The position numbers and the translations under genes are program-made. Source: Chiua virens (Eukaryota; Basidiomycota; Agaricomycetes; Boletales; Boletaceae). Taken from it: a stretch of DNA of 64,000 bases. The stretch spans positions 806,001 to 870,000 of the forward strand of contig JAHNUO010000011.1 in the NCBI GenBank assembly GCA_019787685.1, read 5' to 3'. Shown one piece after another: positions 11,572 to 23,532 of the stretch; positions within the stretch are counted from its first letter, which is position 1, and each line of letters begins with the position of its first letter. Under the pieces are notes generated by a model that was given only the letters and a program-made list of their open reading frames with translations, made no database searches and had not been told where the DNA came from.

Positions 11572-11769
11572 ATGCCAGACCGCCGCGTCTCACATATGCT
11601 GGATAGCCTGGTCGACGCCATAGACGAGGGCTTCTCTCCGGATGGCATCCGTTCGGTGCCGGAAATAGGCCTGGAAGACATTGCGTACAGACATGGTCTG
11701 GCTGGCCTGTCAGATCGTGTTGTGGTTCGTCTCCTCCATCTCTCTATCTACAGCGGTGACGGACCGTAG
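11572..11769 (+). CDS. small ORF conserved in both duplicate copies (copy A), 65 aa
   Basis: ATG at 11572, stop at 11767. Residues ~9-52 (MLDSLVDAIDEGF ... IGLEDIAYRHGLAGL) align with the ORF at 15814 with conservative changes (VDAIDEG against VNGVEEG, EDIAYRHGL against EDVACRPGL). Protein-level conservation across diverged DNA is the main reason to think this was a coding exon. It may be the first exon of a gene that continues into the peptide-repeat ORF at 11916, since a TTTCAG acceptor precedes that frame. I do not recognise the family. Confidence 0.4.
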   Translation: MPDRRVSHMLDSLVDAIDEGFSPDGIRSVPEIGLEDIAYRHGLAGLSDRVVVRLLHLSIYSGDGP

Positions 11770-11915
11770 CTTGTGCGCTCAGGATGGCTTTCAGGCGATA
11801 AAAATTTATGTCGGATCCTCCAACTTGATAGCGAGGGTCTTTCGTAGGTCGCAACCCCACACGCCCAGCACTGATACACGACATCCAAGGATCTCCGGGA
11901 TAAGTACAGTTTCAG

Positions 11916-12506
11916 ATGTTAAGGATGAGGTACGAGCCTGAGCATCGAAAGAAGGGCTGGCTGATGTTGACAAGGAGTGTTCAGTTCCTTCCACAGGGTG
12001 AAAGGTTGCCAAGGAAGAATGAAAGGCGCACCCAGCTTGAAGTGCAACCTCCGCCGGCGCCTTCCCCTGCGCAAGAGAGAATGCCAAGAAAAAGCGAACA
12101 GGATATTCGGGGTCTCCCTGCTGACCCAGCGCTGCATAGGCATTATGGGCATGGGGGCGGGGAGCCCGTTCAAGATCCGCTTGATCCTGTTCTGGAGAGG
12201 TTACCTAGGAAAAGCAAACAGAATCTTCGGGATTCCCTTGCCGACCCAACACCGCCCGGACATGGGAGCGAGGGGCTTGGTCGAGATCCGCTTGGTCCTG
12301 GCGCTCTAGGGGGGTCACCAAGACAAAGTCGTTGGGGCTTCGGGAGTCTAGGTGCCGCCCTGGAATCGTCAGCACCTACCAGTGAGGACGAGGGACATGC
12401 TCAAATCCCACGTCGTGAAAATGCTCCGGAGAGATTGCCGAGGAAAAACAAACATGACCTTCAAGGCGGAGATGTTGGTCATGGGAAGAGGGGTGATGAA
12501 AGTTGA
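11916..12506 (+). CDS. peptide-repeat ORF, copy A (xRLPRKxKQ/DPLGP units)
   Basis: The 196-aa frame contains about five imperfect copies of a unit whose core reads ERLPRKNER, ERMPRKSEQ, ERLPRKSKQ, GSPRQSR and ERLPRKNK. Acidic and Pro/Gly-rich spacers such as GRDPLGPGAL separate them. At the DNA level the unit is ~100 bp and was clearly expanded in tandem. The equivalent ORF in copy B (16516-17052) has a different number and order of units. The protein would be disordered and positively charged. No family is recognised. The start at 11916 directly follows a possible splice acceptor, so this may be an internal exon. Confidence 0.35.
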   Translation: MLRMRYEPEHRKKGWLMLTRSVQFLPQGERLPRKNERRTQLEVQPPPAPSPAQERMPRKSEQDIRGLPADPALHRHYGHGGGEPVQDPLDPVLERLPRKSKQNLRDSLADPTPPGHGSEGLGRDPLGPGALGGSPRQSRWGFGSLGAALESSAPTSEDEGHAQIPRRENAPERLPRKNKHDLQGGDVGHGKRGDES

Positions 12507-14509
12507 CGTGCTTTTCTACTATTCCGATTACAATATATTGGACTACTTATTCGGCCCATGGAATCGTATGTTCGAAGTAGGTGCTGTCTTTCGAAGTACG
12601 TATAGTATGAACTAGCACCATCTCCATCAGCATTGGCAACCGGCACGTAGTGACGACAAGAACGACACAGCGCTACGCTGGCAGAACACCCTCCTGATCG
12701 AGCAAGTAACTGCCAGTACGTCAGAGAAAAAATTGGCCGAATATATCGGTGCGAGCTTGTGAGGTTATCTCCAAAAGGATAGGCCTCGGCCTCGGGCCCC
12801 ACGGAGTGTGGTGATATGGTCACTGCGTATGCTAAGGAAACTCGACTCCGCAGTGAGAAGATGGATGGCATCTTGAGGTCTCATCGATCAAACACTACTA
12901 ACGTCAATAAAGTTGTCAGTGTTGCTCGTTCTCGATCGATCAAGGATGTCAAGACAAATCACCAATGATTTCAATACGAGCATCCCAACGCGACGCACCG
13001 TCTACTACCGCATCAAATCTCAACTGGCATGGTGCATGCCATGTTACAAGTTGCGACTATCACCTCGTCATTCGCTCAAATTTCATCACATGCTCGATGC
13101 GTGATCAAATATGTCGAGTCAATCATGACTTCATGCGCGTGGACGTGAAATGCATCTGGTAGATTACCTGGGATCCTTGATATCATGTCGATTCGCTGCA
13201 TATCCAGTACATTCAAGGAAGTCACTATGTCCAGAGCATTGGGTTCATGTAGCCCGCATTCGCCCCGAGACGGCGATCAAGTCGATATGAATGTAGACTC
13301 GTGGACGTGTTCCCTGTCCTGTATTAGTACCCGGTTATGAACACCGGTGAACGGTTTAATCATACCTATTATTATCCGGGGAGAAGGGGAATGTGAAAGT
13401 GATTGCGAAATGGAAGATTCCAGAGTCTGGAGCCAGTGCTGTCCCTACTGATTGTATTCGTGTGGATACAGCATATCTGGCTCAATTCGCGAGTTCGAGT
13501 ATATATGCACGCACCAGCAGGCGACGCACATTGGTGCACACATGACACGTAGATAGCGTCAGATGAGTCTCCCACCCTATATCATTTTACGCACTGAACT
13601 TTCTTTGACAAACTTGTCCTGTGGCGTCGGACGGCAACCCCATGGGGCAGGTTTCATCGCGCCGAGAACTAAGTGGCTGCGAAGGAGAGCCAAACGAATG
13701 CGCAGTCAATTCAAAAAAAGTTGTATTAAACGGGTCGACGTCGAACTTGGACGTTTGAACCTTGAGCTTGATTCAACGCCTGAACTGTAAAGGTCCTTTG
13801 AGCGGTCTCTTTTTCTTTTGGAAAATGCCTTGCACTTGCATGTGATGCGCCATATACACGAATCGCATTTAGGACAGGCCACCATTCCAGTTTGATTTGA
13901 AGTTTATGATGACGAATATCCCTGCAACTTGCAAGTTCATTCAGAGGTCGGCATGCTACAAAACACCATCATTGCACCAAATGCCCGATAAAGCATCGCA
14001 CGCACACATAGGCCGTGGCTATCGCCCCACGATTAGACGACTGTTCGCGTATTGGATCGGCCTGTAGAAAAAATGCCGGCCACACATCACGTATCGGGTT
14101 GCATCTGAAGTAAACGGGTTACCAACCTCAAGTCCGATGCATCATGCGAGCGCTCCGTTTTCCTGTTATGAAGCCTGAGAACAGGATGGAGAACACTGTA
14201 TCCATACATGAGAAAGACGGAGGGATAAAATTTCATTGAGAAGACGAACCCTGGGAAGGGCTCTCCGACGGAGGGTTCTTTTGAACCCGCAGCGGTGGAA
14301 CTACTGCGCACGCGGGAGCGGCAACGAAGAGAGAGAAAAAAAAGAGGCACCGATTGCGAGGACCTGGGGAATGCAGCATGTCAAGAAGTCGTCGGAGAGT
14401 GCCGTTCATCGGTCAATCGGTCATGAGATGAAGTTAAGTAGGAATTGGCAGGGGGACACTGAGAATTGACCAGAGTGTCAAGCTGGTGATGAAGTCAGCG
14501 AAGGGCCTA

Positions 14510-14534
14510 CAGTGATCCCCGGTCACTTGAGCCA
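14510..14534 (+). repeat. left TIR of the MITE
   Basis: 25 bp, perfectly complementary to 15273-15297, preceded by TA. Confidence 0.9.
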
Positions 14535-15272
14535 CCATGGTCACTTGAGCCAATCGACTTTCACGCACACCATTCATATCAGAGTGGCACCACAACTATA
14601 GTAGCTTGTCAGGAATGTATATAGGAAGCCATGGAAATTAATAGAGGTCTATACTGTTGTCTGAACATGAGTAATTGCTGAAAATGTGTGTGAAAGTGAG
14701 CATTTGTATGTCGTATGAGTGCATATTAGACATGAGCAGCACCTCATGCCATAGGGACTTCACAGTCAGCCATGAATAACATGTTCTGAATGAATAATCC
14801 ATTATTAGTGGACGGGATGACTTGCCAGCGACATGCCGATTGAGTATGCGTTTTGTTTGTTTATCTTGTCTTATCAGCTCCGAGATCTTATCAGTAAGTA
14901 TCTACAATGGCATTGGACAATGCTCAACCTCATCAAATTTTAGGTGCTACACATTTTGTTACAATATACTACTCATAGCACACCCCAATTGTTGGCCGTG
15001 CATGCTCCGTCAGCAAGAAAAAATATCGATGATCATGGATAAGATGGCTTTCCCACAACAAATAATCACATAAGCTGTTGATATACTACTTTTGGACTGG
15101 CTCAAGTGACCGGTGATGTGTGATAACACAACGAAAAAAAATCCTGCATTCTCCCTGCATGGATGGTCACTATTTTTTTTGTGCACACAGTTTATGTTCA
15201 AAGAATGATATTTAAACCACTTGATCTAATTTATTTGTTGCTGTTGCATGTTGAAACGCATATACATTTTGC

Positions 15273-15297
15273 TGGCTCAAGTGACCGGGGATCACTG
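15273..15297 (-). repeat. right TIR of the MITE
   Basis: 25 bp, perfectly complementary to 14510-14534, followed by TA. Confidence 0.9.
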
Positions 15298-15813
15298 TAC
15301 ATATGACCCGCCGGACCCGTTGCGACATGCAAACATTATTGTTGTACTTACACATTCACATTGTAACATTTTCATGAACGGGAATCAGAAATAATCACAT
15401 GAAAAAGTGCTGCGGGTACCCACGAGACCGGTAGTCATTGGCTTCTCGACTCTCGACGTCGGGATCAAAGAAAGGTCCGAGTCGCCCCTGAGTACATACT
15501 AATGTACAGTGGCTATACAGCAGCGTATTGGTCGCTTCTTATACGCCTACAACTGCCTACTGGTAGTATTTGCGCAAATGACTTCATAGACGATGAACAC
15601 CGAGGAACTTCTTTCCTTTCGTTGATACTGTAGTCCACCTCCTTGAACAACACATACTTCACGCGAGCGATTCAAGTTGGCGCGTGTCCTACCACATGAT
15701 CGCAACAAGTTTGCGCACTGGCAGGACCCTTACTGCACGTTTCCTGTAAAGACACAACCGCATGTTGGCAGCCATCCAGTTGCTTTCCTTTCCTCCCATC
15801 GTTGATGACCAGC

Positions 15814-15966
15814 ATGAGAGCGCCCCGTGCCTCAGTTTTGCTGGATACTATGGTGAATGGCGTAGAAGAGGGCTTGGGGCTGGGTATAGGTCTAGAGGAT
15901 GTTGCATGCAGACCTGGTCTGGCTGGCTTGTTGGATGATGTTGTGGTTCGTCCCCTCAGGCTCTAG
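15814..15966 (+). CDS. small ORF conserved in both duplicate copies (copy B), 50 aa
   Basis: ATG at 15814, TAG at 15964. The product (MRAPRASVLLDTMVNGVEEG..., then IGLEDVACRPGLAGLLDDVVV) is the counterpart of the 11572 ORF, with a ~7-residue deletion in the middle. The pattern of conservative replacements suggests past selection on the protein. Function unknown. Confidence 0.4.
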   Translation: MRAPRASVLLDTMVNGVEEGLGLGIGLEDVACRPGLAGLLDDVVVRPLRL

Positions 15967-16515
15967 GAGGCGAATTGTGAACTTGTGCATTCAGGATTCA
16001 TTTCGCGCGGTAACGACAGCGATTTCTAGGTGAATCATCTCTCGGGTCCTACAATCTGATGCATGATGACATGAATGATGCTTAGGGTCTTTTGCAAGTC
16101 GCAACGCCGTGTGCCCAGCCTGACCAACACACCAAGAGGCCCTTCCTATGCACAAGATATTATGCCAGAGGAAACCCAACTGAACATTTGTAGTTCAGAC
16201 ATCGCCCAGGAATTACCTCCAGTGTAAAGATCAAGAATCTGTTCAACTTCCATTTTGTCCCGGTGCTTTAGAAGGATTACCAGGACAAAGCCAACCATGT
16301 TTTTATAGTCCAGACACTATCCAGGAATCTCTCCTGCACGATGGTCAGGGATCTGTTCAAGCTCCATCCTGTCCTGGCGCTTCACAGAATGTCAAGGAAA
16401 AGCCAACAGAATATTCGACATTTCCCTGGGCATGGCAGGGAACCTATTCAAAATTCGCTTGATCCTCTGGCTCTGGTAGGATCACCAAGGAAAGGCAAAC
16501 AGGAGTCGCCCGCGG

Positions 16516-17052
16516 GTGCAGGACCCTGCTCAAGATCCACTAGATCCTAAGGCTCTAACGAGGGCACCAAGGATTCAAAAAGACCCTCTCGGTCCCGACG
16601 TTCTGAAGGGGTTGCCAAGGAAGACCGAACAGAAACGTCAATGTTTAGACGTCGATCAGGAATTGTCTGTGCCCGAGGATGAAGGACCGTCTCGTCCTGA
16701 CGCTCCGGAGAGACAGCCAAGGAAAAGCAAACAACACTCTCAGGATCCAGACGTCGTCCCGGAATCGACTGTACGCGAGGATGAGAGAGTTGGTCCAAAC
16801 TCACCTGGTCTTGGTGCCCACGAGAGAGTACCAAGGAAAAGGAAGGAAGAACTTCAACAAGACCCACTTGGTCCTAACGCTCCGGGGAGGTTACCGAGGA
16901 AACGCAAACAGAAACGTACTCTAGGCGTCGATCGGGAATCGCCTGCGCCTGGGGACGAGGAGGATCCGCTTGGTCCTGGTGCTCTAGGGAGGTCGCCAAG
17001 AATAAACAAACAGGACACTCGGGGCGGACATGTCGTATGGAAAGAGGGTTGA
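16516..17052 (+). CDS. peptide-repeat ORF, copy B (five or more RxPRKxKQ/DPLGP units)
   Basis: The frame is open from before 16516 to the TGA at 17050 and has no ATG at its left end, so it is probably an internal or terminal exon. Unit cores read GLPRKTEQ, RQPRKSKQ, RVPRKRKE, RLPRKRKQ and RSPRINKQ. They are separated by acidic linkers (for example DVVPESTVREDE) and DPLGP or DPLGPNAP. Upstream (16150-16500) older, out-of-frame copies of the ~100-bp unit are recognisable by CCTGGCGCTT and AGGAAAAGCCAAC. Rapid tandem expansion and decay explain the length difference from copy A. I do not recognise the family. Confidence 0.35.
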   Translation: MQDPAQDPLDPKALTRAPRIQKDPLGPDVLKGLPRKTEQKRQCLDVDQELSVPEDEGPSRPDAPERQPRKSKQHSQDPDVVPESTVREDERVGPNSPGLGAHERVPRKRKEELQQDPLGPNAPGRLPRKRKQKRTLGVDRESPAPGDEEDPLGPGALGRSPRINKQDTRGGHVVWKEG

Positions 17053-17510
17053 GGGACTTGTGTACTCACCCACAATGCTTACATCCTGCCCGTATACGAA
17101 CGCCCATCGTCTATCCCAAGTAAGGATACCATCTCTCGACGTAGCCTAGTATAGACTAGCGTTGTCGTTACTTGGCTCAACCATTCTCTCGACAGCGCCG
17201 CAGTGACCGCAAGAACGACGCAGCGCCCACGCTAGAACACATCGTCCTGCCCGCCAGTCAGTGCGTGGAACATGAAAAATGACCGTGACAGATTGGCCGA
17301 ACGGATCGGATTCGGCGGCGCGCCCTCGTGAGCGCGCTTGAGGTTATCTCCAAAAGGATAGGCGGTGGCCGAGGCTTCCACGGAGGGAGCGAAGATGTGA
17401 TCACTGCGTACACCGAGAAGGGATGCCGCAGTGAGAAGACGGAGATGGGTCGCATCTCTGACGACATCCTGAGGCCCGCCTCGTCGGATGCGCTTAGACG
17501 GTGAATCAAA

Positions 17511-20500
17511 TGTTCCATTGACGGCCAGACAAACACGGGATTACCGAAGTGGTCACCGGTTGTGCGTGTGTCGAGGAAGGACTCGGTCAGGTAGTCACTG
17601 AGAGTTTGATCAATTGTTGGGACCCGGCGAGACCGCTTCAGCGTGACATGTTGCACTCGGCGTGCGTGCCTGTAGTGAGGAAGATGAGTTGGAGACAGAG
17701 TGTCGCACGACGGGAAATTGGAATGACCAACGGCCAACTGTCTGCTCATCTGGCAACGACATTGACATGGCGTGACCTGGAAACCCTTGGATTCGTTAGT
17801 CGGAAGGACAGCATGGACACAGTTGCCAGTAACACAGCGCGGCTGACTCCGAGCTCGGCTATGTTGAATGCCCAAACTTGGAGTGCAAGGGAAAAAAAAA
17901 AGTACCGTCCGACTTGCCACGACCACACTTCGTCATCGTCGATATGGTCCACGGTTCAACGTTGAGTACTCAGGTCTTGCTAGGCTGAAGCCCTGTCGAC
18001 GAACTCCGGGCCTCCCGGGAAGAGTCGCGAGAAAAACGGCCAACGACGGACGGGAAAATACCATCGAACGCGCCACGACCGGTCCTCAAGGACGCGGGGG
18101 CGAATGGTTCGACCTTGGACATCCCGGTCGAGGCGCAAAAACGCCCGCGGTTCTGAGCGGCATGTCTACTCAAACGAACGAGATCCACGGCGTGGTTGCC
18201 TTGGTCTTGGTGCCCCCGCGACCGTGCTGCTGTGCGCCTTCTTTTTCATCTCATGGGTCCGTTCCTCGATCCCGACCTTTGCGGCCCGAGATGACCAGGA
18301 TGGGTTTGTCGTTTCCGTTTTCCACGAATGACGTGTGCCTTGTCCTTGTCCTGGCCCTTTGGAGGTCGTGCCTTGTTCCGAGACGTTGGGCAACGATACT
18401 CAAGGACGGAGGTCGCACAGTGGTCGACCACCCACGCACCGATGCCCGTCTCCCGATGCCGTCGACGGCGGTCCCAATCCTTCTCACGCGCGTTCTTTCT
18501 TCCCTTTCGTTTCACCCGTTGTCGAACTCGAAGGGCGTCTGCAGTTGCTTTCCCGCTTCTCAGATCTCGTCTGATATCTAGGACCGCACCACCACCCCGA
18601 TGGTGAACCAACGCCGCACTTTCGATACAGATACGGTAAACGACCGAAAAATGGGACTTGGGACGCCCCCCAGTGGAGCTTGTGCGCACGATGGGTGGGT
18701 GGAAGCGGAAGACACCCCAAAAGACACCCACACGTTCTCATCGTCCGCGGTTCAGACATCCACACGTTTGGAAATGGTCCCTCTAATGGTGATCACGTGG
18801 GTCCTGGTCAGATGAGATCGCCCACATCACTGTTTGAACAGCAATCACAGCGACGACGGCCGTGCTATCGGATTTCCGTGTTGGAGACGGCGCGGATACA
18901 TGTCGGCCATAGACGCAGGACGGCGACGCACCTCCGACGGTTCTGAGTTTCTTGAATCCTCCCGCGGGGCTTCCGAGGGGTTGTAGGGTGCGCGACCCCC
19001 CAGCGAGTCCACGTGTCGTCTCAGTTTCCTTTTATCACGCCTCCCCAAAGGCCCGATGAGGTCGGTGGTGGGGCACGGGTGCGTGGTTGGCCAGACACGC
19101 CGCTTGGGTTTCCTTTTGAGCTGAATCTTGCATTAATCGACGACTGGGCGTCCGATCGGAACGATCGCCCGAGCGTCGATGAAAAATGGCATGGGGATGC
19201 ACAGAATGGGGTACACGTGTCCAATGTGCCCGTTAATGATGTGCACGAGGCCTTGAGTATGATCGACGGTAAGGCCTAGCCTCGAACGCCGGGGTCAGTA
19301 CGGTAGTGCTTACCGCCGTCAGCGACGAGCACTTGACAGTTGACATGCCTTGACAAGCTGCGAAAAGAATCAAGGGCAGAAAAAATTGTTGGACCGTGTC
19401 ATGATCGAGATCAATCAGTGACTGCCGATTAAGGCTCTCCGGGATAGTACGCGTCGCATGGTACGCATGCAGTGTGGCGAGATGAACCTTCTCTTCTCCC
19501 GCATAACTAAGCGCCGTCACTTCTGAAGGTCTCGACGGAGCCCATTGCCATTACAGTAGATTCTTCCATGTCAAGTATTTAGCGCGCTTAGCTGGAGGTT
19601 TGAAAGACTCGGATCGCCGTTTAGAAGGAAATGCTGAATTCTAATCCAGCGACTGGGCTGCATCATCCGACTTGAAATGGCCTTTTGACAAAACTTGCAA
19701 TATGAATAATTTACTACTGTTTTGAACGACAGCCAGCGTTACAAACAGGGTCGTGCCACAGCACAGCAACTCAGTTCCCGTAATGGTGGTCAACGGTGAC
19801 GTTTTGTTAACCATAAAAACCTAGCTTTGGTTTGCTGGCACTGGTTCAGAGGGAAACACAACTACCTGGTGATGCTACAAAATATTCCGGTTGGCACGGT
19901 CCCGATATTAATTACAAGGGGAGGGACAGCCAGTGCTAACTGCTGGAAACGGTCAACGAAAGAGTACCACCTCTGCGGCAAATGACGGTGTTTTTATACG
20001 ATACAAGTTGCGGCAATGACAATTTTGGAGCGGCATACTACGGCCAAGGGAGACAACCCGTGTGTCACGACCATATCCGGTGAAAACTTCATGGACCTGG
20101 AGACCGCAATCGATCGGGTGTGTTGTTTCATGTCTACAGGAATGTGAGTGGCCCATCATTGATATGGCGTCTTTGTATTGGCATGATTCATTCCAATGCC
20201 AACCAGATTAGATGGACAGGTCATTACTCGCAAGACACGGAGTCCCTGTGGTATGATCGGGAGAGAGCAAGTTACCTGGACGTTATATCCTTTTACGAGT
20301 TGAAGGGTAAACCGGTGAGGTGGCTCGAGGATGGCAGTTGGGCCCACAAAAGGGAATCCTCAGGGGCTATCCCTGGGGCTGAGCGCTTGGAGGAGATTGG
20401 CTATTGGAGGGTATCAAGGAGGCGATCTGAAGGCGCAAAAAGGGGTTGTGGAGGTTACTACAGGGAGTCGGCAGAGTATCAAATAGATGTTAGGCATCGC

Positions 20501-21149
20501 GGGACGGCAAATTGGATGTGGGACGGGGTCTCACGGAGGGCTGCCGTTGGCATGTGGCGTCGAGGACAGGGACGACAGGTGACGAGAACGTCCATGTATA
20601 CGGTCCCATGAAGTTTTTGAGACGTGGGTCGTGTGATTAAGAGACTGAAAAGATGTGGAGGGAGTGGGGAGAAATGGAGTACGAATGAGATGGAGCTGGA
20701 ACTTGAATGGAGGGTAGTGAATGTAATCAGTCGGAGGATGGAATGAAGGGTCGGACCGGCAAAGCTGAATGGAACGGGACAAAGTGCAAAGCCCTGAGTT
20801 TACGCAAGGGACGGATTGGACTAGCGAGCGACAGCAAGAGACACGAACGTAGGACATGAAACGCAGTAGAATCCATTGGTAAATGGGAGAGAGAGAGTTA
20901 CGTCAGTGGGGAAATGTTCAGATTGCAATGGAGACATACATGGATACTGTCGGTGCCGGGTAGAGTGTAAATATAAAATAAAATAATAATAAATCGAAGA
21001 GGAGAAACGTGTTAAAAGAAGGATTACCTCAGCGACGGGATGACCGAGGGTATGGCTCGGTTGATCTGCGATGTTTATGTCACTGTTGGCTCAATAAAAA
21101 TGAAGAGTGCGTCTGCTCTTTCTCAGATTTTTTCTGCCCCAGCATTGCC
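17511..21149. other. intergenic, GC-rich left part, no supported gene
   Basis: Positions 17.5-19.3 kb are GC- and CpG-rich, so long frames appear on both strands by chance. None shows motif structure or a consistent splice pattern. Positions 19.3-20.9 kb hold a 163-codon plus-strand frame (20120-20611) with no recognisable domain. An A/T-rich tract at 20965-21000 lies about 150 bases upstream of the next gene and may belong to its promoter. Confidence 0.4.
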
Positions 21150-23532
21150 ATGCAGAACTCTTCCATGTCTGACGATGATGCGGCTTACTCCGCCCTCCTC
21201 GCTCAGCTTTTATCTGACTCTACTACCTCTCGCAATGCCCGTGTCCACTCTTGGATCGAGCACCAGTATGACTTTGCCCTCTCAGAGCACTCCCCATCAC
21301 GTCCACCCTCACCCTCACCCTCCTCTTCTCTTGGTGCGCATCGTACCTTTTCCGTCGACCGTCCAGATTCCCCTCTTCTCCCACGCTTCTCTTCCGACCG
21401 CCCTTCCTCCCCCTGCCCTTCTTATGATGCCCTCTTCTTTCCTCCCCCCACCTCAAAACCCGACGACAACGATTTTGAGGAGCAGGAGCGTCTCCGTGCA
21501 CTCCGTTTCATCGTCCAGGAAATGGCCCTCTGGAAATCTCAGGCCACCCACTCCTCTCCTCGTCTAGCTTGCGACAAGGTTGGCTTCATTTCCTTTCTAT
21601 TTGCATTCGCTCACCTCTTCTAGCCCCTCCCAGCACCCCCTCCCTCCCCCGCCTCTTCCCTCACACAGTCAACCTCTTCCCGTGTTGTTCGGTCCCGCTC
21701 GTCTTCCACCTGCATCTCTCGTCTGCCCTCCTTCACTAGCACTCTCGCGTCAGATCAGAGCCAGCCTCGCGAGATCCTCCCCCCTCTGCCCGTGTCCGTC
21801 ATAGTCCACGGCGAGTATCAGCATGATTTGGTTCTTCGTCACGAGCGTCCTATCGTCGACCCCTTCTTGCACAGGCGCGACGATTCCTTTTCGCGTCCTC
21901 TCTTGTATTCCCAAGAGCAGGAGGTCCAGTTATTGTCCCCCATCTATGACGACAAGGACTCGATCCAACCATCTCCGACCTTGTCCAGCTTCTCGTGTAC
22001 CCACTCCCGCGAGACTTCCTTTACTACTCCTCTACCGAGTTCTCCCGCCTCCCCTTGTAGCGTCGCTTTCTACTCTCCAGAAAACATCGCCCTCCCTGCC
22101 TCTCCAGCTGAGGACTCCGTCTTTGCCAGGGAGCCTGTTCTCCATGAGCGGGCCCATTCTTACCAAACCTCTTCCCAAACTAAACCTGCTTTCCCACTCT
22201 CCCCAAGCGTCGCTTCCTCCACCCTGTCGCTCCCTAAAACAAACGTTTTCCCTGCCTCGCCTATCTCTACTTCCTTTCCGGTCGCGATCGGATCCGGTGC
22301 GGATCTTGTCTCTCAGCACCTCCGAGCGCCGAAGCAACCAGAACACTCTCAGTCGCGTTGGTCTGTCGCTACTACAGCTTCTGTCACTCAATCCAATGCG
22401 GAGCCGAAGTCGGGCCTGCCTGTGAATTCAAGATCTCAGAAGAAAGACAAGGTTCTAAAGACGCCCAAGAAGCGTGCGCGTTTCATCAGTCTTATCTCCC
22501 GCCTTTCTCCCGGTCGTGGTGACACTTCCTCGACTACCACGACCAGTCAGCCCGGAGATGATGCCGACTACGATTCCGTCAACGACAGCGATATCGAAGA
22601 CAAGTATCCGAGCAAGCCAAGAAAATCCTTGAGCAAAAAGTCGTCGCTTGCTTCCCTTCGCGCGTCCTTCTCCATCTCCCGAGCTTCCTTTAGCTCTCAG
22701 CGTCCTTCCTTGGCCTCTCCCACTGAGGAGGTTCCTCCTCTGCCCATGTCGCCCACGCTCACTTCACCCTTGGTAGACAGTGTCCCGAAGTTGCTTCAGC
22801 TATCCCGAGGCCCCCCCTTTCGAGAATACCATCAAGGGCAGTACTTTCTTAATACCCCCTTGCCACCGATACCTCAGTCGGCATGCTCTGTCACGTCGTT
22901 CCGGAGCTCGTCTCAGGTGTCCATTTCAGGTACATCCGCAGAGTCCTACCATTTCTCTAGTAGGTCCTGGTACGCCTCTAAACATGTCCCGGGTTTCTCT
23001 TCTTCCCGCACTTGGTAAACGGACGTCGCTGGCGTCTGCAGCGGGCATTGAGCCCATGGTTTCCAGAAAACCGCCGCTTCCCGGTCAGCCAGCAACTCGA
23101 TCGAAATCGATCTTTAGGTTGACGGCGAAACCAAAGAGTCTCAAGACCCCGACACCTTTAACGCCAGTAAGCAAGATAATAATGCCACCGTCTAGACTTC
23201 CTGTCGCTGGACATGTATCTCTGTCTTCCCCTACAACTGCGCGTTCCAAGATCCCTCAGGCTCCGGCCAAGTTCAACCCGCCAGCCAAGCTGGCAACTGT
23301 GATTGCGACGCAGACACGGCAGCCTGCCATGCATGTCGGCCCTGGGTTGACATCTACGTCCAAGCTTTCAATGCCACCTTCGCGGATACCTCCCAAGGCC
23401 CCGCGGACCATTACCCCATTGGAAAAAGCGGAAAGTCTTTCTTCGCTTCCACCATCCTCCAGACTACCGATGCCAGCGCCAACCAAGGGTACTCGTGTTG
23501 GCACAGTCAAGGGTTTCTGGAAAAGGCAATAG
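21150..23532 (+). CDS. Ser/Pro-rich basic protein of unknown function, at least two exons
   Basis: The ATG at 21150 begins MQNSSMSDDDAAYSALLAQL. Exon 1 ends at 21578. A 45-nt intron (21579-21623, GTTGGC...CTTCTAG) leaves the frame intact into the next exon, which stays open to 23018. The true end lies in the next frame, which carries the same composition (SLLPALGKRTSLA ... PPSSRLPMPAPTKG ... VKGFWKRQ) to the TAG at 23530. The change between frames falls near 22930-22965. A 31- or 34-nt intron with a GTACAT donor would fit but is very short, and a one-base indel is the alternative. The protein has an N-terminal helix, Ser/Pro-rich disordered stretches, a Lys-rich block (KKDKVLKTPKKRARF), acidic patches and several SRLP/SRIP motifs. 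The short Ser-Arg-Leu-Pro motifs resemble microtubule-tip-binding linear motifs, but that is speculative. Confidence 0.65.

Larger units (their letters stand above)
10020..12880 (+). repeat. segmental duplication, copy A
   Basis: Blocks in this interval match 12900-17510 in the same order and orientation with many substitutions and indels. These include the small ORF at 11572, the peptide-repeat ORF (11916-12506), and a terminal block with GAGGTTATCTCCAAAAGGAT (12760s) that recurs near 17340. Copy A lacks the MITE and has fewer peptide repeats, so it is shorter. The ends are approximate because divergence blurs them. Confidence 0.6.
14510..15297. mobile_element. MITE with 25-bp perfect terminal inverted repeats and TA target duplication (Tc1/mariner-like)
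   Basis: The left end CAGTGATCCCCGGTCACTTGAGCCA... (14510-14534) is the exact reverse complement of 15273-15297. The element is flanked by TA on both sides (14508-14509 and 15298-15299). It is 788 bp long and has no transposase frame. A second partial copy of the TIR core lies just inside each end (GGTCACTTGAGCCA at 14539-14552; TGGCTCAAGTGACCGG from 15098), giving nested subterminal inverted repeats. The TA duplication and a TIR starting CAGT point to the Tc1/mariner superfamily. Copy A of the surrounding duplication lacks the element, so it inserted after the duplication. Confidence 0.85.
12900..17510 (+). repeat. segmental duplication, copy B (enlarged by a MITE and repeat expansion)
   Basis: This is the downstream copy of 10020-12880. 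It is longer because of a 788-bp MITE (14510-15297), extra sequence around 14110-14500, and more copies of the ~100-bp coding repeat between 16150 and 17050. The terminal block at 17200-17500 matches 12640-12870. Frame-disrupting differences between the copies in that block indicate that one or both are decayed. Confidence 0.6.

Noticed and set aside
17549..18980. Overlapping frames on both strands in the GC-rich stretch
   Set aside because: Stop codons are simply rare at this composition; there are no domains, no splice pattern and no strand preference.
20120..20611. 163-codon plus-strand frame
   Set aside because: No recognisable domain, no clear start context, and an equally plausible but unsupported minus-strand reading exists.
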